A DNA stretch of 16,797 nucleotides from Heyndrickxia sporothermodurans (GTDB taxonomy: Bacteria > Bacillota > Bacilli > Bacillales > Bacillaceae_C). A program made the translations under genes and the position numbers. The stretch lies in assembly GCF_016785185.1 (NCBI RefSeq), contig NZ_JAEKDY010000074.1. The stretch is one strand, 5' to 3'. This document shows positions 6,815 through 13,149 of this stretch, piece after piece (within the stretch, counting starts at the first letter, position 1; each line of letters opens with the position of its first letter). The notes under the pieces are model-generated. The model worked only from the letters and a program-made list of their open reading frames with translations, was not told where the DNA came from and did no database searches.

Positions 6815-7426
6815 TTGTTCGAACTTTTCAAAAACCTGCCAACATTAGAAAATGAAAGAATCAAATTAATCCCTATGCAAATGGAACATGCTCAATCCCT
6901 TTTTGAAATCAATGATCCAAGCCACTGGAAATATATGTTGAGCGTTGTGGAATCGGAACAAGAAATGCAGGAGATTGTTTCGGCTGCAATCAAACAACGT
7001 GAGCAGAAAACAGCATTGCCATTTGTCGTATTATTGAAGGAGACCAATCAAGTAGTTGGAACGACAAAAATGAGCTATATCGATTTTAAACAAAAATCAT
7101 GTGAAATTGGTTCGACATGGTATGGGATCGATTTTCAGCGAACGTTTGTGAATACAGATTGTAAACTGCTTCTTTTAACCTATTGTTTTGAAGAGTTACA
7201 AATGATTAGAGTTCAGTTAAAAACAGATGAGAGGAATCAGCGGTCACAAAAAGCAATTGAACGCCTAGGTGCCGTGAAAGAAGGAATATTAAGAAATGAA
7301 CGCATCCTTTCTGATGGATATATACGAAATGCTGTTGTGTATTCAATTACCAATCAAGAATGGCAAACGGTGAAAAAAGGTTTGATAAATAAAAGAAACT
7401 CATATTCAGCTTCGCAAACTCATTGA
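6815..7426 (+). CDS. GNAT N-acetyltransferase, RimJ/RimL-like
   Basis: A 203-residue acetyl-CoA-dependent transferase. The sequence runs from a LENERIKLIPM start typical of RimJ/RimL-type enzymes, through the VVGTTKMSYID strand (80-90), to NQRSQKAIERLGAVKEGILRN (141-161), the classic C-terminal signature of that group. The acetyl-CoA loop around GSTWYGIDFQRTFVNTDCK is recognisable but lacks a clean QxxGxG/A. Substrate is unknown: relatives act on ribosomal protein N-termini, amino acids or antibiotics. The start is TTG with AAGGAGAG (6799-6806) at 8 nt. It lies 18 nt after the DinB gene and 13 nt before the next GNAT, so co-transcription is likely. Confidence 0.85.
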   Translation: MFELFKNLPTLENERIKLIPMQMEHAQSLFEINDPSHWKYMLSVVESEQEMQEIVSAAIKQREQKTALPFVVLLKETNQVVGTTKMSYIDFKQKSCEIGSTWYGIDFQRTFVNTDCKLLLLTYCFEELQMIRVQLKTDERNQRSQKAIERLGAVKEGILRNERILSDGYIRNAVVYSITNQEWQTVKKGLINKRNSYSASQTH

Positions 7427-7439
7427 GAAGAGGGATTAA

Positions 7440-7904
7440 TTGAACATCCATTTTAAGCCAGTAACAAGAGATAATTGGGAAGAGGCACTAGCATTAAAAA
7501 TCTCAGACCACCAACGTGATTTTGTTCCAACAGTCGCTGTCTCCTTAGCCAAAGTTTTCATTAAACCGGACGGTGAAAATGTTGAATATCTCCCATTTGC
7601 TATTTATGATAAAGACCAAATGGTAGGATTTATCATGCACGCCTATGAAGAAACAACAACAAATATGTATTGGATAAACGGATTTTTCATCGATCAAGCT
7701 TTTCAACAAAAAGGATATGGCAAGCGAGCAATGATCGAAATGATGACTTGGATTGAAAATCGCTTCCCCCAATGTCAGGAAATTCGTTTGACGGTTCATA
7801 AAAATAATATTGTTGCGCGAAGATTGTATGAACATCTAGGATTCATTTCAATAGATATGTCAGTTGGTGACGAAGAAATTATGAAGAAAGAGCGTTTGCG
7901 GTAA
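7440..7904 (+). CDS. GNAT N-acetyltransferase, BltD-like
   Basis: A 154-residue GNAT enzyme with the acetyl-CoA pyrophosphate loop Q90-K-G-Y-G-K95 preceded by WINGFFIDQAFQ, and a C-terminal NNIVARRLYEHLGF segment. The N-terminal INIHFKPVTRDNW-like start and overall length resemble B. subtilis BltD, which acetylates spermine and spermidine. That suggests a polyamine or other small amine substrate, but the specificity is inferred only. The start is TTG with AGAAGAGGG upstream. A short hairpin (7888-7916) spans the stop but has no T tract, so the end of the transcript is unclear. The following spacer contains the DnaA-box-like cluster. Confidence 0.85.
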   Translation: MNIHFKPVTRDNWEEALALKISDHQRDFVPTVAVSLAKVFIKPDGENVEYLPFAIYDKDQMVGFIMHAYEETTTNMYWINGFFIDQAFQQKGYGKRAMIEMMTWIENRFPQCQEIRLTVHKNNIVARRLYEHLGFISIDMSVGDEEIMKKERLR

Positions 7905-7920
7905 GTATTCGCTCTTAAAC

Positions 7921-8060
7921 TTATTCACATATTACGGTAAAATTCAATTAATTCAAACTATTATCCACGAAAATAACCACTCATCAACAGATTCATCCAC
8001 AATATTCGCAATATCCACAATAGAAATGATTTTACTGAAAATAAATATAGCTTATCCACA
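7921..8060 (+). promoter_or_regulatory. cluster of five DnaA-box-like nonamers
   Basis: All are on the forward strand: TTATTCACA (7921), TTATCCACG (7961), TCATCCACA (7993), ATATCCACA (8011) and TTATCCACA (8052). Two match the consensus TTATNCACA fully and three differ at one position. The cluster fills the spacer between the second GNAT gene and pdaA. Clusters of DnaA boxes away from the origin are known in B. subtilis and influence replication initiation; assigning that role here is inference. Confidence 0.55.
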
Positions 8061-8139
8061 ATGAAAATGATTGGAAATTTTTAATCAGCATATCTATTTC
8101 ACCTTCGAAAAAAATACTTAATAAAAAGAAGGTGAATTC

Positions 8140-8901
8140 ATGAAAAAATGGTTTCTAATGACGACCATAGTTCTGTTAATGATAATTCATACAAATCCAG
8201 TATCAGCAATTTCGAATGCTCCAGTTCATTGGGGTTTTTCCAAAGGGAAAAATGAACAGCAAGCTGAGGCGGGGAAAGCCTATGATGAGCTTTTACGTAA
8301 ACACCATGCTTTTTATAAAGGAGATCCAAATAAAAAAGTTCTGTACTTAACATTCGATAACGGGTATGAGAACGGGTACACCCCAAAAGTATTAGATGTA
8401 TTAAAAAAAGAAAAAGTACCAGCAATTTTCTTCGTAACTGGTCATTATTTAACATCGGAACCTAAACTTGTTCAACGCATGGTTAATGAAGGTCATCTCA
8501 TTGGCAATCATTCCTGGAGTCACCCGGATTTAACCCAAGTTTCAAATGAAAAATTAAAAGAAGAATTAAAAAAAGTAAAAGATGAAACTGCCAGAATAAC
8601 AAAGCAAAAAGAAATGAAGTACTTACGTCCGCCAAGAGGTATTTTGAGTGAAAGAACGATGCAGCTTGCCAATGAAGAAGGATATACCCATGTCCTCTGG
8701 TCACTAGCATTTAAAGATTGGTTGGTCGATCAACAAAAAGGCTGGAAATATTCCTATGATAATATTATGGCTCAAGTTCATCCAGGTGCAGTCCTACTAC
8801 TTCACACCGTCTCCAAAGATAACGCGGATGCACTTGAAAAAGTAATCAAAGACTTGAAAGCACGAGGATATACATTTAAACGGATAGATAAGTTTAAATA
8901 A
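8140..8901 (+). CDS. pdaA: delta-lactam-biosynthetic de-N-acetylase PdaA
   Basis: Polysaccharide deacetylase that removes the acetyl group from N-acetylmuramic acid in spore cortex peptidoglycan, a step towards muramic delta-lactam, the feature recognised by germination lytic enzymes. Residues 1-23 form a signal peptide (MKKWF, hydrophobic stretch, VSA), so the enzyme is exported. The NodB domain shows TFDNGYE with D73, H124 and H128 in HSWSH, RPPRG (163-167) and LLLHT with H222. FDN in place of the usual FDD is the PdaA hallmark. AGAAGGTG (8127-8134) supports the start. Expression in the forespore under sigma G is expected; GCATA (8088) and AATACTT (8113) only loosely resemble its boxes. In B. 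subtilis pdaA (yfjS) also lies near yfjP and yfjO, which matches the genes downstream here. Confidence 0.93.
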   Translation: MKKWFLMTTIVLLMIIHTNPVSAISNAPVHWGFSKGKNEQQAEAGKAYDELLRKHHAFYKGDPNKKVLYLTFDNGYENGYTPKVLDVLKKEKVPAIFFVTGHYLTSEPKLVQRMVNEGHLIGNHSWSHPDLTQVSNEKLKEELKKVKDETARITKQKEMKYLRPPRGILSERTMQLANEEGYTHVLWSLAFKDWLVDQQKGWKYSYDNIMAQVHPGAVLLLHTVSKDNADALEKVIKDLKARGYTFKRIDKFK

Positions 8902-8984
8902 TTCTCTCTCACTTGGAGAGTGTCAGGCACCACAATTAAAAAAATTGAAATTTCCTTCACTCAATAGGAAATGGAGCAAATAAA

Positions 8985-9008
8985 AAGCCAGTCGGAGTAG
9001 ACTGGCTT
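8985..9008 (-). terminator. intrinsic terminator of the reverse-strand regulator operon
   Basis: AAGCCAGTC (8985-8993) and GACTGGCTT (9000-9008) form a perfect 9-bp stem with a 6-nt loop. Read on the reverse strand it is followed by TTTTTATTT, a good U tract, so it terminates the genes at 9033-9900. On the forward strand there is no T tract, so it is not a clear terminator for pdaA. Confidence 0.8.
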
Positions 9009-9032
9009 CTAAATGAACAGTTCTTTAATATG

Positions 9033-9296
9033 TTAATTTTCCACTAAATCCGCTTGTGTCGCTTGACGAAAAACCATACTAAGTGTAATTTTGTTCTCAT
9101 CTACTCCGAACTCATGGCAAATGCTTTCTTTAAATCCTTTATTAAATTTAATCATCATTTGCAAATCACTTTCACACGCAACGCCGAATATTTCTTTAAT
9201 AATTCCTTCATATTTCAGTTGTGTTTCTGAAGCCAACATAACGATATGTCTCTCTGGATTATTCAAATAATACATCGTTTCTTTTACTTTTGCCAA
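9033..9296 (-). CDS. small protein of unknown function
   Basis: An 87-residue soluble protein that I do not recognise. It has no signal peptide, membrane segment or obvious motif; predicted helices alternate with short strands and it has two scattered cysteines. The frame is open from an ATG at 9314, but that codon has no ribosome site, whereas AAGAGGTG lies just upstream of TTG 9296, giving a natural MAKVKETMYYL start. It begins 22 nt after the stop of the XRE/cupin gene and ends just before a strong terminator, so the two are almost certainly one transcript. It may be a partner or target of that regulator. Confidence 0.65.
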   Translation of the reverse strand: MAKVKETMYYLNNPERHIVMLASETQLKYEGIIKEIFGVACESDLQMMIKFNKGFKESICHEFGVDENKITLSMVFRQATQADLVEN

Positions 9297-9318
9297 AAAA
9301 AGCACCTCTTTCATAAAG

Positions 9319-9900
9319 TTAGCAGCTCGTTTGTGCGTTCATATAAGGACTTGAATAATGGATGGTCATGTGAAATTCACATATATCTTCATATGAGTTT
9401 TGATATGTTTGTTGCACATCGGTTGAAAAAGAAATTGCGTCCCCTTTTTGCAACGTATGTTTTTCTCCACCTATTTCAATACAAAGAACACCGGAATAAA
9501 CCGTAATCATTTTTGTAACACCAATACTTGTAGCTTCTGATTGATGAAGACAGCCCGGATGCATACGGATGCGATAATTTTCTAAAGGAATACCAGGCAA
9601 AGCAAAATTGGTATATGCCTCAAATAAATCATGATCTTCTTTGAAAAAAGGCTGTTCATCTTCTCGAATCAACTTTATGGAAGGATTTTTCATGAGAAAG
9701 GAAGCAAGTGGAACTTGTAACCCCGAAGCAATTTTCCATAGGACAGCCACAGTCGGATTCGATGCCCCTCGTTCAATCTGTCCAAGCATCGGCTTACTCA
9801 CGCCGGTAATTTCAGAAAGCTCATCTAATGACAATTGACGCTGCTGTCGATAGAAGCGCAATTGTTGTCCAATTTGACTTGATAAAAAATTTTTATCCAT
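9319..9900 (-). CDS. XRE-family transcriptional regulator with C-terminal cupin domain
   Basis: A 193-residue DNA-binding regulator. Residues about 8-65 are a HTH_3/XRE domain (LRFYRQQRQLSLDELSEITG, then SKPMLGQIERGASNPTVAVLWKIA). Residues about 105-185 are a cupin barrel (MHPGCLHQSEATS, then VYSGVLCIEIGG and LQKGDAISFSTDVQQTYQN), which in this class senses a small ligand. The ligand and targets are unknown; relatives often control nearby metabolic or transport genes, but here the only close neighbour in the operon is a small unknown protein. ATG with AAGGAG 5 nt upstream. An AT-rich segment upstream holds its promoter and, divergently, that of the second alkA gene. Confidence 0.9.
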   Translation of the reverse strand: MDKNFLSSQIGQQLRFYRQQRQLSLDELSEITGVSKPMLGQIERGASNPTVAVLWKIASGLQVPLASFLMKNPSIKLIREDEQPFFKEDHDLFEAYTNFALPGIPLENYRIRMHPGCLHQSEATSIGVTKMITVYSGVLCIEIGGEKHTLQKGDAISFSTDVQQTYQNSYEDICEFHMTIHYSSPYMNAQTSC

Positions 9901-9940
9901 ATAACTCCTTGTTTGTATGCTATATTATTTATCTGTATAT

Positions 9941-9949
9941 ATTATAACA
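9941..9949 (-). promoter_or_regulatory. extended -10 promoter of the XRE/cupin operon
   Basis: On the reverse strand the sequence reads TGTTATAAT, an extended -10 element with a perfect TATAAT, about 41 nt before the regulator start. No convincing -35 lies 17 bp away, which is typical of extended -10 promoters. The surrounding AT-rich alternating tract could hold an autoregulatory operator, but I cannot define it. Confidence 0.45.
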
Positions 9950-10046
9950 TATTTTTTAAGACCATAGAGGTATTGTCGAAATTAGTAAACAGGTAATTTG
10001 CGGAAGTTCCCGTTGTTTTGGATTAACCGCATTCATGATTCCTTTA

Positions 10047-10055
10047 TGATATAAT
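10047..10055 (+). promoter_or_regulatory. extended -10 promoter for the second glycosylase gene
   Basis: TGATATAAT combines a TG motif one base before a perfect TATAAT, 35 nt upstream of the ATG at 10091. No good -35 box is visible. It would drive the three-gene block to 12923. Confidence 0.5.
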
Positions 10056-10090
10056 ACAAAAAAGCTCTGAGATAGAAATGGGTGGGGAGA

Positions 10091-10963
10091 ATGTGGGAAG
10101 AAACGGTTAATATAAGTGGACCTTATGATTTTGATTTAGCTTTGCAAAGACAGTCAATTGATCCATTAAATGATGTTCATATTGAATCGAGAACGATCAA
10201 TATCCCAGTGTATGAGTCGGAGGCTGAAGTAGTCAGCATTCAAGCGATTGGGACAACGGATAAGCCTTGTTTTTTAATAAAAGGAAAAAATGAACAAACG
10301 AAGGCTCATGTAATTGAACAGGTGTACAAGATTTTTCAATGGAATGTGACTTTAGACGAGATTAACAATCATTTTCAGCAAACAACATTGAATGAAATCT
10401 TTATGAAACATCGTGGAACACCGATCATATTAGATTTTTCACCATATAATTGTTTAGTTAAATGCATTATTCATCAACAATTAAATATGAAATTTGCGAT
10501 GGCATTGACGGAAAACTTCGTCCATACATATGGGTTCGAGCAAGATGGTGTATGGTTTTATCCCTCACCTGCCAGAGTAGCTGAAATTGAAATCGAAGAA
10601 TTACGATCAATGAAATTTAGCCAAAGAAAAGCGGAGTACTTGATCGGCTTATCCAAATTAATTGTAAGTGGCGAACTCAATTTACAAGAACTTGCTATTA
10701 AATCAGATGAGGAAGTCACAAAAACACTAGTAAAAATACGCGGCATCGGCCCATGGACCGCACAAAACTTTCTAATGTTCGGTTTGGGCAGACCGAATTT
10801 ATTCCCATTAGCAGATATCGGCATACAAAATGCAATTAAAAAGTTATTTAAACTAGAAAAAAAGCCAACCTATGAAGAAATGGAGAATTTCAGTCAGGAC
10901 TGGCATCCATATTTAAGCTATGCCTCCCTTTACTTATGGAGAAGCATCGAGACAGCGGAGTGA
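10091..10963 (+). CDS. yfjP: AlkA-family DNA glycosylase, YfjP-like
   Basis: Second base-excision glycosylase of the HhH-GPD superfamily, 290 residues. The N-terminus (MWEETVNISGPYDFDLAL) and size resemble B. subtilis YfjP, a putative DNA-3-methyladenine glycosylase. The C-terminal fold has KCIIHQQLNMKFA (124-136), the helix-hairpin-helix KIRGIGPWTAQNFLM (215-229) and D242 in FPLADIG as the catalytic position. Whether it removes 3-methyladenine or another lesion is unknown. A GTG at 10082 is in frame, but the ATG at 10091 gives the familiar start and better spacing from GGGTGG. The gene ends 3 nt before the RlmD-type gene, matching the yfjP-yfjO adjacency of B. subtilis. Unlike alkA at 4814 it is not coupled to adaA, so it may be constitutive. 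Confidence 0.87.
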   Translation: MWEETVNISGPYDFDLALQRQSIDPLNDVHIESRTINIPVYESEAEVVSIQAIGTTDKPCFLIKGKNEQTKAHVIEQVYKIFQWNVTLDEINNHFQQTTLNEIFMKHRGTPIILDFSPYNCLVKCIIHQQLNMKFAMALTENFVHTYGFEQDGVWFYPSPARVAEIEIEELRSMKFSQRKAEYLIGLSKLIVSGELNLQELAIKSDEEVTKTLVKIRGIGPWTAQNFLMFGLGRPNLFPLADIGIQNAIKKLFKLEKKPTYEEMENFSQDWHPYLSYASLYLWRSIETAE

Positions 10964-10966
10964 TCA

Positions 10967-12352
10967 ATGTTGAAAAACGAGAAAACCCTTTTAATAAAAG
11001 AAAAACAACAATTCCCATTAACAATTAAGCGTCTTGGAATCAACGGAGAGGGAGTCGGCTATTTTAAAAAACAAGTAGTCTTCGTACCTGGTGCATTACC
11101 TGGCGAAGAGGTTGTTGTAGAAGTAACGAAAGCCCACCTGAAATACGCAGAAGCCATTGTCAAAAAAGTACGTAAACGCTCAGAACATCGCGTCAAAGCA
11201 CCGTGCATCGTCTATGAACAATGCGGTGGATGCCAGCTCCAGCATTTAGAATACAGTCAACAGCTGAAAGAAAAGCGCGACATTCTCATCCAAGCGATCG
11301 AACGGCACACACGCTTTGCGATTGAAGAGCTAGATATTCGCCCAACAATCGGAATGGACAACCCATGGCATTACCGCAACAAAAGCCAATTTCAAGTTGG
11401 CTTCGATCACGGAAAAGTCATTGCAGGCATGTATAGCATCGATTCCCATCGTTTAATTAACATCCCGGAATGCATCGTCCAACAGCCAGTAACAAATAAA
11501 GTAACAAACGTCGTCAAACAAATTCTCGCTGACTTCAAAGTGCCTATATATAATGAAAAAACAAGAAAAGGCATCGTCCGCACGATTGTTACACGTGTCG
11601 GAATCCAAACAGGACAAGTCCAAGTCATGCTTGTCACAGCAAAAAAAGAACTGCCACGGAAAGAAGCGATTATTTCAGAAATCAAAACTCGCTTGCCGGA
11701 AGTCGTTTCAGTCATGCAAAACGTTAACCCAAAACGGACATCCATCGTTTTGGGAGATGAAACGGTTCATCTATCAGGAAAAGAGATCGTTGAGGAACGA
11801 CTAGAAGAATTCACTTACGAACTATCTGCTCGTGCCTTCTTCCAACTCAATCCCGAGCAGACGGTCAAACTATATAATGAAGTAAAAAAAGCAGCCGAGT
11901 TAACTGGAAAAGAAAAAATCGTCGACGCCTATTGCGGAGTCGGTACAATCGGTCTATGGCTTGCTGACGGAGCTGCAGAAATCCGCGGCATGGACATCAT
12001 CCCCGAAGGAATTGAAGACGCAAAGAAAAACGCCAAAAAGCACGGCTTTGAAAATGCAACCTATTTCACCGGCAAAGCCGAAGAACTCATGCCAAAATGG
12101 GTCAAAGAAGGCTGGCGTCCCGATGTCGTTGTTGTCGATCCTCCAAGAACAGGCTGTGACCCGAAATTTCTCGAAACTATTTTAAAAGTGAAACCGAAGA
12201 AATTTATTTATGTATCGTGTAATCCGTCTACTTTGGCAAAGGATTTGCAGGTGTTAAGTAAAAAATATCAGGTGGAGTATTTGCAGCCGGTGGATATGTT
12301 TCCGCAGACTGCGCATGTGGAGTGTGTTTCGCAACTCATTTTAAATGTATGA
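10967..12352 (+). CDS. rlmD: 23S rRNA (uracil-5-)-methyltransferase, RlmD/RumA family (YfjO-like)
   Basis: SAM-dependent enzyme that places a 5-methyl group on uridine in 23S rRNA. Order of parts in the 461 residues: a TRAM RNA-binding domain (about 14-70), an iron-sulfur site C80-x5-C86-x2-C89 with C169 as the fourth cysteine, then the Rossmann methyltransferase domain with VDAYCGVGTIGLWLA (319-333), VVVDPPRTGC (388-397), the nucleophile C418 in YVSCNPST and the proton-abstracting E452 in HVEC. GCGGAG 6 nt before the ATG supports the start. Bacillus species can carry two such paralogues (YefA/RlmCD and YfjO); adjacency to a YfjP-like gene points to the YfjO orthologue, whose exact target uridine I cannot state. 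The stop overlaps the next gene by 8 bp. Confidence 0.9.
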   Translation: MLKNEKTLLIKEKQQFPLTIKRLGINGEGVGYFKKQVVFVPGALPGEEVVVEVTKAHLKYAEAIVKKVRKRSEHRVKAPCIVYEQCGGCQLQHLEYSQQLKEKRDILIQAIERHTRFAIEELDIRPTIGMDNPWHYRNKSQFQVGFDHGKVIAGMYSIDSHRLINIPECIVQQPVTNKVTNVVKQILADFKVPIYNEKTRKGIVRTIVTRVGIQTGQVQVMLVTAKKELPRKEAIISEIKTRLPEVVSVMQNVNPKRTSIVLGDETVHLSGKEIVEERLEEFTYELSARAFFQLNPEQTVKLYNEVKKAAELTGKEKIVDAYCGVGTIGLWLADGAAEIRGMDIIPEGIEDAKKNAKKHGFENATYFTGKAEELMPKWVKEGWRPDVVVVDPPRTGCDPKFLETILKVKPKKFIYVSCNPSTLAKDLQVLSKKYQVEYLQPVDMFPQTAHVECVSQLILNV

Positions 12353-12923
12353 AAGTGACAAATTAACAAGAAAGATCAATATACTAGAAAATGCTGATAG
12401 AAAAAATAATTTTCCAGCAGAAGACTTGTTAAAATTGCTCCCGATAAAGAGATCTGACAATATCTTGGACTTAGGTGCAGGAACAGGGTATTTGGCACTT
12501 CCTGCAGCTAAACAAATTGACGGTATTGTTTATGCATTAGATTTAGATGTAGGTATACTTACCTATTTAGAATCTAAAGCAAAAAAAGAAAAACTAGATA
12601 ATATTAAAACTATAAAGGGCAGTTTTGAGAATATTCCACTGGAAGACAACACAATTGATATTGCCTTAGCGTCCATAGCATTACATGAAGTTAATCCTTT
12701 ATCCAATACTTTGAAACAAATAAACAGAGTACTAATAGAGAAAGGATACTTGTTATGTGTAGAATTTGAACCAAAAGAGGCATCTGTTAGTCCGAGAGTA
12801 CATTCATCTGTAATGGAACAAGAATTACTAAGTGCAGGATTCGATATCAAAGAAAAAATATTTCCTACTAACAAAGTAGCAAATGAAGCATTATATATTA
12901 TTATTGCTCAAAAACAAGGATAA
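12345..12923 (+). CDS. class I SAM-dependent methyltransferase, substrate unknown
   Basis: A 192-residue protein of the Methyltransf_11/25 type. Motif I is ILDLGAGTGYLALPAA, followed by the acidic end of strand 2 (ALDLD), then SFENIPLEDNTIDIALASIALHEV, the typical post-II and motif IV region. This group includes UbiE-like and many small-molecule methyltransferases, and the substrate cannot be read from sequence. The ATG overlaps the RlmD stop by 8 bp, but no good ribosome site precedes it, so translation may depend on coupling. The gene is visibly more AT-rich than the body of rlmD (many TTA, ATA, AAA codons), which may mean recent arrival. A bidirectional terminator follows about 135 bp later. 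Confidence 0.82.
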   Translation: MYESDKLTRKINILENADRKNNFPAEDLLKLLPIKRSDNILDLGAGTGYLALPAAKQIDGIVYALDLDVGILTYLESKAKKEKLDNIKTIKGSFENIPLEDNTIDIALASIALHEVNPLSNTLKQINRVLIEKGYLLCVEFEPKEASVSPRVHSSVMEQELLSAGFDIKEKIFPTNKVANEALYIIIAQKQG

Positions 12924-13058
12924 AAAAGAAGGGTGGACTAAATTTTTACTGAACAGAAAAAATACTAGCAAAATTTACACAAAGAGTTAGCTGGGACCGC
13001 GGCTTCATACTTCTCGAACAATCCAAAATGTTGTGGACAGATCTTTTTACTGTATAGC

Positions 13059-13096
13059 AAAAGGTACAACTAGAAAACTAACTAGTTGTACCTTTT
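13059..13096. terminator. bidirectional terminator between converging genes
   Basis: AAAAGGTACAACTAG (13059-13073) and CTAGTTGTACCTTTT (13082-13096) form a perfect 15-bp stem with an 8-nt loop. The A-rich left foot and T-rich right foot give a U run in both directions. It ends the rlmD-methyltransferase transcript on the forward strand and the M3 peptidase transcript on the reverse strand. Confidence 0.85.
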
Positions 13097-13149
13097 TGCA
13101 CGCAATTTCCTATTGTCCTTTACTAAGAACCGTACCCTTGCTCACTTTG

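Noticed and set aside
7888..7916. Hairpin AAGAGCG/CGCTCTT as a terminator of the GNAT gene
   Set aside because: The loop is long, part of the stem is coding, and no T tract follows.
9246..9506. 86-residue forward frame opposite the XRE/cupin and small-protein genes
   Set aside because: No ribosome site and it lies antisense to two better-supported genes.
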